A stretch of 64,000 nucleotides of DNA from Anopheles merus (Eukaryota; Arthropoda; Insecta; Diptera; Culicidae), in the NCBI RefSeq assembly GCF_017562075.2, contig NC_054081.1:1304834-1368833 (forward strand), written 5' to 3'. Made by a program: the position numbers and the translations under genes. Every line of letters begins with the position of its first letter. The stretch's first letter is position 1. Under the pieces are notes generated by a model. It saw only the letters and a list, made by a program, of their open reading frames with translations. It was not told the origin of the DNA and searched no databases. Shown piece after piece: positions 34,901 through 46,844 of the stretch.

Positions 34901-36820
34901 GAGTCCTTGGTTAAGCGCGGCCGAAGGCACACACACCGTACAGCTTTGCGACTTTACAGCTTGGGATCCCGTGTTGTACTAAATAATGATGAAAACGCAA
35001 CATTACTTTAAATATACTGGAGCAGTAGCAGTCCACACAGACACACACGCACGCACACACACACACACACACAGGCACGTTGAGCCGTGGCAATCGTTCG
35101 ATTGCGTTTGGAGTCCTTGGCTCGTCGTCGTTGTCGTCGTCGCTCGCTTGGTCGACTACTGGCCCTCGTGTCGGCTTGTTTGTTACGACGACGTCGACGC
35201 GCTGCTGCTGGATGGTTGGTTCGTCGGTCCCGAGTCCTGTTACCATGCCCGTTGTATGTGAGAGCGTGCGGTGGGTGTAGCCAAGCCGCGTGCGCCAGGC
35301 AGGTGGTACGGTAAGGGGGGTTGGGCCCGAGGATCTCCCCCCGCAGCTCCCACAGGCCAAGGCTCCGCCAGAAGGCGAGAAGCGAGAGATCGTCCTGCGA
35401 CAGTTAGTTATCCCTGGGTTTGCCTTGCGGTGTGCATCCCTTGCCCTTTGCCTCGCGCCCCGGGCCGCCCACGCGATCCCTTTTTTGCTTACTCCCGCGG
35501 GTATGAACGCCCCCCCCCCGCTCCCCCTCCCTCTTCCTGGATCGAACGACCTGAGAGGGAGGGGATCTTCGCCGCGCCGATGTAGCGGAAGGAAGCGGAC
35601 CTGCCGCAAACTGGACGGGTGATGGGGGGGGGGAGGGGAGGAGGGGGATGGGTTGTTCGGGGTCCAATCAACGCGTCAGCCAACCAACGTTCGCAAAACC
35701 AGCACCAGCCAACCGGGGCTGCCAAACCATTTAACCAGCCCAACCAATCAACCAACGAACGAACTTCCACCGTCCGCCCCCTTAACCCCCCCACCCCTTC
35801 CTCTGTATCTCTGTCGGGGTGGGGAGGGGGGAGGGGGGTGCAATAATGCAAAAAAAAACCATCCAGCCACGAGTCAGCTCGGGGGGAGGTGAAACCCATC
35901 CAGTGGGTAGGGGGGTGGCGGGAGAAGGGGATGGGGGGGGAGGTCAAACCGACAGCCCATTTTGGCAGCGGCACCACTGGCGGTGTTGTACATACCCGGA
36001 GCTCCCTGTCCATTTAAGCCCCCCCCCCCCCGCCCTCCCCCACTCCCCAGTGGGCGGCTTACTAGCGGCGTTAGTAAAAACGGGAGCGCACAACACAACC
36101 TCCTCCACCACAACCACTAAACATTCATCATATAGCTTTACATACAAATGGGCGGACACCAATTGGGGGTGGGGGGTGGGGGGGGGGAGGTCGGAGTGGC
36201 CGATTTTAGCTAAAAAGGGAAGTAGCGCCCTTGCCAATGTACTCGCAGGTCGTACACAGTGTAGTGTGTTGCACCTACCCTCCCGTCGTTCTCCATTTTC
36301 CCATTTTCTTCTATTTACCAGGGATACACCCCTCCCCCCCCTGCTCCCCCCTTCCTGAATTGCCCTTTAAAACTGCATGTCTTGCACAGTGAACCCGGCC
36401 ACCTTCCTTCGGCATTCCTTTGGCGCTGCACACACGGGGATGCATTTTTCCAAAACCCCTCCCCCCCCCCCGTCCCCGCCCCGCTACCACTTTACAGCTA
36501 ACCAAGCGGTAACCATGTACCTGCACTGATGTACACGCTGCCTGTAAATGGTGCTCCAGCAATTGGCCATGTACAAAGCGGGCGAAGCTTTTCCACCCCC
36601 CCCCCCCCCCTCATCGCCACACTCACAACCCTCACTTCGCCCTATGTATAATGGTTTGTGTTATGTTTTCGGTTCGCTGCTTAGCTCCAGGGCTTTTCAT
36701 TTCTTATTTCTGCAAAACCGCCACCATTCCGGTCCCACCCATCCCCCCCCCCCCCGTTGCAAAACAGAGAGTCAAAGGTCGAGAAGGCGAGAAATGTAGG
36801 TAAATATGTTCGGCACCGTC
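34901..36820. other. G/C-homopolymer-rich block
   Basis: Runs of eight or more G or C recur at about 35507, 35625, 35934, 36017, 36178, 36460, 36598 and 36745, mixed with CA tracts and CAAC-rich sequence (35680-35765). No exon recognised. Long open frames here are by-products of homopolymers. Confidence 0.75.
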
Positions 36821-39800
36821 CAACACTTACAGCAGCGTACACACACACAGTAGTACATAAAGGAACAGCTCGAGCATTTCCTTTTTTCATTTCATTTTCC
36901 TTGATTGCTTCTGCTTATGCAACGCTCTCTCTCTCCCTCTCTGTCTCTTTGCATCTCTCTCTCTCTCTCTCTGGCGATTGCATTTACAACCACAGCACAC
37001 TATGTACGGTGCATGTTCGTGCATGCAAGGCTGGAACGGAACTCATCTATACATATGTATAGAGCGGCTCCTAGGTAAGCGAAAAGGCACATAGACCGGT
37101 GAGCGCTTTCGCCATATGCACTTTGCCGATGCATTTCCCGAACCATCATCTCTCTCTCTCTCTCTCACACACACTCTTTGCAACGAGTTGTACTCGTACT
37201 ATCTAGGTACTGCCACCGTGAGGGGCGGAACTCACATACAAACTCCACGCGTGAGTGAAGGACACTCGAGGAGTTTCCAGGACGGCGCGTCGAGCGCGGA
37301 GGGGCTGGACAGGGAAAACATTGACACTGATGGCATTTCCGCCTACCTCTCCCCCTTCCCTCCCCTCCACTACTTTCTCTGGGCCGCTGTGTGGTGCGTT
37401 TGCTGCGTTTGCATTGATTGAGGATGGGATGCGTTACACCGCCGCTGGCTGGACCCGAGCGTTCGCGCGTCAGTAGGTGCCGTTCGGCGGCAAATAATCG
37501 AACAGTCTCCCCCCTCCCCCACATGCATATGCCCTAAATGCAGAAAGTACGACAAACAAACTAATAAAACGCTGCCCCAGCTCAGCCTCGATGCTGGCTC
37601 GCTGTCCTCCTGGCACAGCTCGCTCCTTAAAGTGCAGCCGCTTGTACGGGCGCTGTGCACTTTAAATGCACCTTTACATGTGCGTGGCCACCTCCTCCAA
37701 CGCCTCCTCCACTGTTCTGTGTGTGCGTGTGTGTGTGTGTGGGTGGGTGTTTAATGTTGCACTTCATCCCGCGCCGGTGTTGCATTCCGCCGGTCAAGCG
37801 TTACGGACGTGCGTTACATTCACATCCGGCCATGCGGGCGAATCGGCGAATGCGAGCATATAATGAGGGTGCGTGGGGGAAACGGCCACCGAGCTGACGA
37901 TTACAGGCACCCTCCTACTCCCCCATCTCTTCCCCATTCTCCTTCGCACGCTCTCTCTCTCTCTCTGCATGGTGGGCGATAAAATCTGTCAATATTGGCG
38001 AATTAATTGGCCAGTTGACATGGGCCTCGTTTGCAGCTTCCGCCGCCACAGCGAACCCCCACCCCACCAGGCGCTGTCGGGCTACGGCGAGGGAGGTGTA
38101 AAACAAGCAAACTTGTCGCTCGCACAAGCCCGCAAGCCCAGGGTGGCGCGTGGATTAAAAGCACGGATAAGGCGTCGATTAAACAATCCCACCGCCTGGT
38201 TGAATCCCACCGCCTACCGCGGCGGTGTACTGTTGCGCCCACCGGCAAGGCTACGGAGCCTCATCATGCTACGGAGGGCTCCTGCAGGCTGTGTGTGTGT
38301 GTTTGTACATTTTTTCCTTAAATTTTTGTCTCCAATATCGAGCAGTATCCTCCAGCACGGCCTTTTGAGGTTCGTGTCCTGCTAGTGCTATGTTTAAAAA
38401 CAAAGCAGCACTACCCGTACTGTGCGTACATGTGTCCCCTCCCTCCACCGTACCTCCCCCCCCCCCTCCCCTTTTGTGTCTCATCCGGCCCATGTCCTTG
38501 TAAAAGTGCATTAGGCGTACGCAAAACGACAGAATTATTGCCACTCATTATGTGTTTTTGCGTTGCACCTTGTTTTTTCTTTGTTGCTGCCGTCCTTTTG
38601 CTGCTGTTTTGCCCCCGTTATCGCAACGCAGAGAGAGAGAGAGAGAGAGAGCGAGTGCTAGCGTGCGAAATAAAGTCGCGCCGGAATCGAAATCGAAGGT
38701 ACATAAATCGGCCGCCCTCGGCACACATAAGCAGTGTCCACCGCTTGGGCCGCTTGGAACGGACAGTGGAGGTGGCATTCGTTGGGAGGCACAGCATATT
38801 TCCTACTGTTGTATCGGTGGTCCTTCGGCATCGGGCCAGGCCGGAGCATATAGGCCTCCCATCGTGCCACCCACAGCAGGATTATGTCTGCTGTCCCGTC
38901 GCAGGGTGGGTGACAAAAAAAAAAAAGGTGGATGCAATCCGCACCACGGAGACATAAGCGAGCACTGGCGTTACATAGTGGGGATGCACATGCGCCACCG
39001 CGCCAGTACATGCTCGCTGCTGGAGTGCTGGCGGCTGGAAGACTTTTCTTGCGCACCGATCGAGCCGAGCCGTTGCGATAGTGCGTTTGCTGCTCGATTT
39101 CTTACGTTACGCCACTGGGATGCTGGGCAGGCGGGTGCACATAGCCGTGTGTGTGTGCAATGTACAGCGCCCGACTGCTGCCAATGTACCGAATTTCCAA
39201 CCGCACATAATCACGACGTTAAATAATCGGACTTCAACTGGCCCGCGCTGGCTTTACACAAGTGAGGAATAGCTATGGCTATGTATAGGGCCCGGCTATG
39301 TGTATGTAGCGCAGCCGGCAAAACTCGGACACGCCGGGCACGGCTGCAATCTCGCACGAATGCAACCCCGATCGCCGGCCAGCACTGTCGGCTTACATCG
39401 GCGCTAGTGGCGGCGGGGTTCGTCTTCTACGGCGCTGTTTTTCCTTGTGTTGACTCTTTTTTTTTTTATTTTCGTTTCATTTCCCTCGCCAGAGATTTTA
39501 CACCGGACCAAACAGTGCGGCTTGATGCAGGCTCGCAATAAAAAAACACACACCAGAACTGGGAGCTCTGGGTTCTCTCTCGCTCTCTCTCTTTCTGTCC
39601 CTCCTTTTTCTCCTTTTTTGTTGCTTCTTCTCCCCTCAAGGACTACATTGAAAAGCCAACAGCGGCAGCAACCATATCACCACTTTCGTTTTGTATGTTG
39701 TGAGTGTTGTGAGGATGAGAAGAAGAGGAAGAAGAAAGGCAGGAAAATGAAGTGGAAAACCACTCTTGCGATGCAACTTTTTGTTGTTGTTGTTGTTGCT

Positions 39801-40537
39801 TTTCTTTTCGCTCTTCCGGGTTTCGCATCGAAGAATGAGGACAACACAAGAGTGTGGTTTTTCATTTTCCATCGCTTTTTAAAAAGAACCACAAACCCCA
39901 CAACGCACACACACTCTTTCCCCCCCAGTCTTGCACGCTCTTTCTCTCTCTCTCTCTCTCTCTCTCTTACACTCACAAAGCCAAACGGCCGTCGGTTCTC
40001 TCCGTGTTATTTCAGTGTGCCCCACTCTCCAACCTTCGTTCCCATGCCATTCTGGGAAGCGTTTGGGAATTAAAAGATTTCCACACCGTCTGACAGCTCC
40101 CCGCCCCCCCCCCCCCTATCCGCTCCTTCTACACCTTCTCTCACTCTCTCTCTCCCGAAGCACGCTCGCTCTTCATTACTGTGAATGTTCTAATTTATTC
40201 GTCCTTTCGTGCGGCGCGTATCTGTGTGCGCGCCCTTCCTTGCTTGCCTTCCCTCCCCCTCCCCCCTCGTTTCTGTGCCGTGACAGGACATGCAGTTGTG
40301 TTGTGCCTTCGCCTTCCCTTTTGGGCCTGTGCATTTGTTTGCTTTGTACTATAAATAATGTGTGGAATGGGAGGGGGGTTGGGGAGGGAGGGGGGGGGGG
40401 GTGAAATGAAAATGGTTCCAGCAGGTGTTTGGGCGACGGGGACGGTGGTGCGGGGCGTTTTATTTGCATTTCGATTTCTACTTACTGCCAATGTGCGCCC
40501 ACATCTTACCCCATCTCTCTCTCCCCCTTCCCTTCGT

Positions 40538-40563
40538 CCCCCCCCCCCCCCCCCCCCCCCCCC
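40538..40563. repeat. 26-bp poly-C tract
   Basis: Uninterrupted C run (G run on the minus strand). Confidence 0.98.
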
Positions 40564-40891
40564 GGAGACACCCCCGCCATCAGGAAGTGTTTTGACGTGT
40601 TTTATTTTTACGCTGCTTTGCACAAATGTGCTTTTTTCTCTCTTGCCACCCCTCTACCTGTTCCCTTTCCCTCCGCTTGTCCTCCGTTGTGTGTTTGTTG
40701 TTTTTCTTTCTTTTTTTTTTTAATATATAAAATATTTTCCATTTGTTTTACAACGAGTTTATCAGTAACTTCTACCTGCTTACCGATCCGCTTGGCCCCT
40801 GCTGGCGTTACACTTACCCGTTGCGTCTGGTGCGCTAAAGCACATGGTTTGGACGGGCACGGGGAAAGATGGCGGCCGGAAGCGGCGGCTA

Positions 40892-40925
40892 CGGTCGGTC
40901 GGTCGGTCGGTCGGTCGGTCGGTCG
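40892..40925. repeat. (CGGT)n tetranucleotide array
   Basis: About eight perfect CGGT units in tandem. Confidence 0.97.
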
Positions 40926-41697
40926 GACAGCAGATGATGAGCAGCGGTCGTCGCCCGGGATGTCGCGGTGTGCGGGGTGGCAAACCGCCTTGAGCCACCG
41001 CCGCACCGACACTATCGACCCGGGATGCCGGTGCCCACACAAACACACACACACACACACACACACGAACTCACACTTTGATATCACACACGAGTTTTGG
41101 GAAACGACTGTTTTCCCCCTCCCCGCGCGCGCGATAAAGTCACAAACTTTCTTCCAGCAAAAGTGCCTGCTGGCCTGGCTGCTTGTATTGTTTGGCTTTC
41201 CGTTTTTATGTTCCTCTTCTTCCTCTTCTTCTTGCTCTTCTTTTGCTCGTGCACGGATAGAGCGCGGTCACGGCTTCACACCGGGAGCGAAACACACCAT
41301 CGTCAGGCGGCTGGCCGGAGCGACAATGGTGACTGGTCTGGTCGGGCACGCAAACTGCACCAAAACGGGATGGCCTCTCCACCCACCCCTCCGTCCCCCT
41401 CCTCACGCTGGCAGGCAGATGCACATGCACACGGCGCGAAGGGCAACACTCGCGTCACTCCCGCTTTCGGTTGCGCTGGGCACTCGCCGCTGCTGGCACC
41501 GTCCGGTGAGTGAAAAGTCGGACACACGGCTTGGTCCTTTCTATGTGTGTGTGTTTGTATGTGTGTGTGTGTGTGTCTGTACCGTGTTCGTTGCGTGTGC
41601 CTGCTCGCCGTGTTGCTAGGAAGTTAAAACCGTCTGACCCTGAAAAGCTAGCCGTGTCGTCCCTCGCTTCCCGCCACTCTTTATCACTGGACACTTT

Positions 41698-41701
<4 letters not shown>

Positions 41702-41748
<47 letters not shown>
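41702..41748. repeat. (CT)n microsatellite, 47 bp
   Basis: Uninterrupted CT repeat (GAGA on the minus strand) followed by a short CA tract. Confidence 0.98.
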
Positions 41749-41755
<7 letters not shown>

Positions 41756-44500
41756 CTCTCTGCGTTTCTCTCTTATAACAAAATGTCCTTCCAGCTTTCT
41801 GTCCCGTTCTCTACGCTGCTCGATGGGGATGCAGAAATTTCGCACGCACACTTTCCCACTGTCCCTACTCTCGCTCTTTCTCTCTCTCTCTCTTCCTTCC
41901 TCCGTCTCTTCCTCTCTCTCTCTCCCTCTCTCTCTCTCTGTGTGGTGGTTTCGAAGGACGAATTGTGTTTCCTGGATGCACCTCGTCGGCGACGCAACGT
42001 GCGAGCAACTAACGCCGATCCGAAACACGATGCCACGCTCGACGCGACATGCTGCACTTTGCACACTACACTGCGTCCTATACCCACACACACACACACA
42101 TACACACACGCTTACACACTCAATCAAAGAGCCGTAAAAGAGTGCCACCAGCCTGCCGCCGCTTATTCGAATTATCTGCTTCGATTTTGCCCAGACCCCT
42201 TGCAGGACTTGCCGCTGCCAGTAACGGAAGCCGCGGCTCGGTCCTCTTCTCCCTCTCCTTGCAGCAGACCCAGTCGAAAACTCCATCCATCCATGTGACC
42301 TTACTCCACTCCCCCATTCCATCTTCTCAAAAGTGCAGCCCTCAAGAGAGGGAGAGAGCGAGAAAGAGAGAAAGAAAAACAGAGCAGACGGGAAACCTGG
42401 AGTGAGTTACATGGTTTTACATAATCAGGACACTCTCGGAAAAGGGGGGAGAAGGGGGACACTGAGTGGGGCTACAAACCAGTAACTGCATCCTTTTCTC
42501 TGCGTGTGTTTGTGTGTTTGTGGATAAGGAAGACGAGAGAGAGAGCGAGAGCGAGAGAGAGAGAGAGAGAGAGTGAAGGAACGCACACATACACAAGCGC
42601 ACCCGTGTGGCACGTGCAGTGTGCAGTGTGTAACCAGGCGCGTGCAGTGTTGAGGAAAATTGCTATTTCCTCTCCCCCCCCCCCCCCCCAAGAACCCCCG
42701 GACCCCCTCCGCCCCGGTAGCATTCTGCCCAAACCTTGGAAAGATGCAGCCTCGATATCCTCTTTAATGTTCCGGCCTGCGGGAGGGGGGGGGGGGGCGC
42801 ATGGGGGAGCGAGCGACGAACTGAAACCGACGTCAAACTGTCCGGCTCGGTGTCTCGGTGCTGGCAGCAGCCTCAGCAGCAGATCGGCAAAAGCGAATAC
42901 CCGTTTGCCCCGCGTATGACGTGCGTGAGTTTTCCCCCCAAACGTTACGCGCTGTAATGACCCCCCCACCTCCATCACCCCATCATCCCAATGTAAAGGG
43001 CTTCGGTGGTGTGTCGACCGGGGAGACGACTAGCAACAGCAAGCAAAAAAAGGAAACTGAGGCTCCGGAAAACTGACACCTTGGACATTGGCAGACGTTT
43101 GCGAAGGCGGCTGCCGCTCGGTGAAACTCTATCCCGACTAGCACAGCCAACCTCCAGCTTCTTCTGGTGGGGTGGGATGGGGGGATGCTTCCCAGAACAA
43201 AGCCAGCGCCAGTGCCTGTCACGGACGTATGGTGTTATGGCTATCAGTTTTGTTGTTCGGTCGATTACACTTGATCTGGAGCAGGCAGCCAGACGACGCC
43301 GCTGCCGCCGCCGCCGCCGCCGCCGCCGCCAGCCGTCCCAGTCTCGGCAAGAGGGGAGAGGCGGTGAGACGAGCCCACGAAGGGATGCAAGAACTTCACC
43401 GACCGAACTGCGATGCTGCGAGTAACTTGTTGTCGGCGTGTGTGCAACACGAGCGCGTGTAATGCTGCCGCTTGGCCAGGTCCTGGAGCATGCCGGAAGC
43501 AGTCGCTCACCACCAGACGACGCTTACAACGCACGGGAAGGGGGTGGCTACTGATACACACAGCGCAACGGACGCCTGGCATGTGTAAGCATTGGCACCA
43601 GGCAGCAAACGAATCTCAGCGCGAGAGGAAAGCCTTACGCCCGAGCACACTTTACCGTTTTTTTCCCCAAAGCACTGGGGAATGAGTTACCGTAGCGCTC
43701 ACGCGTGTGTGCTTCTGTAATGCTGTGAGTGTATTGAAGTGCTCTGTTTTCCACTTGTTTTTTTTTCCTTCTTTTCGTTACATTTTGCTGTCATGGGGGC
43801 CCGAGGTTTTGCTTCGATTGAGTTGCAGCCGACGCTATCGCACCGTCGTCCTTGCTTGTACGGCGTGCTGGATGGCGCCTTATGGTGGTGCCTTCGCCTC
43901 TCATTCTCCAGTCCCTCCTCACCGGGCTCGGTACGCATTTGGACGAGACTTTTAGTGGAGTGGTTTTTTCGTTTTTCGTTTCGCTCCAAACAAACAAGAG
44001 GGAGCCGTGCGGAGGCGTTTGTTTTGGCTTTCGCACACGGCGGGAGGAGGATTATCGGTCGTCAGTACACGAGTTTGGGCAGTAGCATGCGCTTCCCAAC
44101 CCGGCCCCATGGTTTGTGGAGGGCCCGGTCTACGATTTACCACAGGATTCTCGTCCTTTCGTCATGATTACATCTGGCGAAAGTTTGCCGAACCACTGCT
44201 GGAGGCTGCAAAGCGCGTTCCTGGATGTGCGAACAAACCGGTCCGCTGGACGTGTGCGGAATGTGCGCCGTCTATCATCGCCGACGTAACGGTGGCGGTG
44301 CGGGCAGCACGAGCACAAAAGAATGTCTTCATTTACTGTGCACCGGTGCCTTTCTTTCTATGTACTAGCGCGCACCGCTTACGCTTAGGTACGTCTTGCC
44401 GTGTGGGAAAGATTTATTTTGCACTGGCAACGAACCGAGCGAAATCATTTGCATTTGTGTGTTTGTGGGAGTGTGTGTTGATGGGTCGGTGTTTTTTTTA

Positions 44501-45876
44501 ATTTTATTTTGAGGAGCCGATGACACAAGATTGTTATGTGGAAAGTAATTGGTTTGGAGATGTTTCGAATGTCCTTCAAACGAAAGTAATTGATGGGGAA
44601 TTGAATTTAGATAAAAATGTTGACACTGCTGGCATACGTTTTATCGCCGGAGCTAGATGTCAATAAATGTGTCTAGCTCCTGTCTGGGGTGCTAAAAAAG
44701 AAACTGCTGGTTTTTTTTAATGGAAGTTCGATGTTTAGATGAGAATTTAATGTCTCTTTTTTATTGGTACACTTTTCGGAATTGAAGCAACGCTACCTTG
44801 GCATTGATCAGCTAAGCAACGAAGGTTATTTAAGGCAAGCCGTTATGGAAGGACATTTCGATGAAAGGTTCAATCTATTTTCAATCACTGGCTGCTGGCG
44901 ATCGCCTGAAGCTATGCATGGTGCTACGATTAGCTGGTTCGTGTTTAATGTTTTTCAATCATACAAAGCGGTTCAATTAGGCACGTGTCCACGGCGGCGA
45001 GCTAATGTTGAGAGGTTTGTTGACTTTAACAAAACCATTTCCATTCCTGCTGTTTTTCCAGCGAATTTTGTCGCTGCTTTGGGTAATGATTAAGTGAGAA
45101 CTGTTTCGAGGACTGAAAAAAAGCTCACTTCAAGGTTGTTTTAGTTGAGACAATCAGTCAAGTTTGTTTACTGCTAGGCCTCTACGCTGTATTCTGGAAA
45201 GCACATCCTGTTAACTGCATAGCTAATCGCGTGACAGTACGCAATGTGCAAATATACTTGAAAGTATGCAAAAATGCGTATCTTAGAATAACTTTAGGCG
45301 GTTAGTAGTCCAATCGTCAATGTAGAATGAATCGATGGTAATGGAAAACGTTGAATAACTACCAATACATCACTTATAGCCCAAATTCGTTTATAACAGG
45401 AGTCGATAACTAAATATCATGTATTTAACTAACAGAATTTTTGATAATATATAAATTTTAATACAAAAATCATGTGAACCATATAAAGAATAAAGTTTAA
45501 GCAGTAGTTTGAAATCTTCATAAATGACTATATAACGGTTACCAGTAAGAAATTAAAAAAAACCTTTCATTATCAGCAAAATGAGAACTGTAAACGGTCA
45601 TAATCACTATCGTCGTACATGCGAATCGTCGTAGCTCGAGTGGGTCGTAAGTCGAAAGTCCCCGCCCGACACTCGTCCAGCACAACGTATGTGGGTTATG
45701 GTTAGGAAACAGGCCACAATAAATATTTCATTTATGGTTTTTCTACAATTTTTGGACACAATTGGATTACCATAGATGTTTTGAAAAATAAAACAAAATA
45801 CCGACTAAACCTGAAACTTTACCATTTGTGGGTGAATGTATGAAATCCAGACTTATCTCTTTCATTCCTGGTAAAG
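44501..45876. other. AT-rich upstream block with bipartite motifs
   Basis: AT-rich DNA with an exact motif copy at 44903-44918 and facing partial copies at 45255-45270 and 45285-45300. An open frame at 44764-45093 has no recognisable domain and I do not call it. Confidence 0.5.
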
Positions 45877-46444
45877 GGGTCCTTTCCGCTTTAAGTTGCT
45901 AGGCTGAAATTTCAGCCTGTCAGCTGTTTGCATTGTAGAGCAGTTTTCGAGCAGCTATCTAATATACAGATATATACAGATGGGCTTATCCCAAGATGTA
46001 TGAACTTAGAAGCCTGATTTTTATCGCTTCTGCTTCTGAATGAAGATTTCAAGCGTGTTTTGTGTATTCGTCAAGCCTGCAGAAAGCTTGTTGGAACAAA
46101 TAATTTCTCCCATCTTTTCAAAAAGTGATATTTAAATTTGGTTATAAAAAACATTCTATGAGAGCACCTGTACTACGTACACTTTGATTCTACATTCCAT
46201 CGCCAGATCTCTTTAATGCACCTTGGAATAAATGTAAACACCACCTTGTTTTGCCATTTTTCGAGCAGGTACTCGAATCTAATTCTAGCTTTGAGGCTAG
46301 AATAATCTAGACTGAAAATTGCAGGCTAGTTTTGTGTGTGGTTTGGTGTGGTGTGGTGTGATGAACACTCCATTGTTTATATGATTTCAGCCTCCAACTG
46401 TCAAACTCCATACCAAAACTGAATAAAATCGTGAAGGGCCTCAA
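45877..46444. mobile_element. ~560-bp MITE-like element, copy B (inverted relative to copy A)
   Basis: Starts GGTCCTTTCCG and ends CGTGAAGGGCCT, the reverse arrangement of 18629-19178. It shares the palindrome GGCTGAAATTTCAGCC (45904-45919). It differs by an extra GTGTGG-type repeat near 46345-46362 and several small indels. Confidence 0.75.
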
Positions 46445-46809
46445 AGACAGATTTAGTGCTAAACCAAGGACAAAGCCGAAGTTTGTAACAAACGCTTCTG
46501 AACACACTGAACACAAAAAAGTGATCCTGCAGTCTATTTGTAGAAAGAGCAGCTACTGCTACACGGCTGGACATCGGTCGTTTTCCGAACGCTTCCTGCA
46601 CACTAAAAAATAATGCTTTTTCAAGTCCAAAATAGTTATAGTCAATGTGTCAACGATGAAAGTAATGAAATTGTAAAGGTAGCTGATAATGCCATACTAT
46701 AGTGAGGAGCGAAAAGGCAATGCAATTCACAAGATTGAAAAGATCAGAACAAAACATCGATTTCACTGCCGATCGCACCATGGCGGCTTATTTCAACTAC
46801 ATCATATTT

Positions 46810-46844
<35 letters not shown>

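Larger units (their letters stand above)
36821..44500 (-). other. upstream GC-rich region packed with simple repeats
   Basis: CT/GA tracts (36928-36971, 37149-37166, 38631-38651, 39942-39967, 41702-41748, 41877-41940, 42534-42574), C runs (38458-38466, 40104-40116, 40538-40563, 42676-42689), a (CGGT)n array and a CCG array (43305-43330). GA/CT tracts are potential GAGA-factor sites, so promoters are plausible but none can be placed. TATGTA-type hexamers cluster at 37001-37059 and 39280-39308. No protein-coding exon supported. Confidence 0.5.

Noticed and set aside
44764..45093. 109-codon plus-strand open frame
   Set aside because: No recognisable domain, no splice or start context, and it contains a bipartite motif copy. 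Likely chance.
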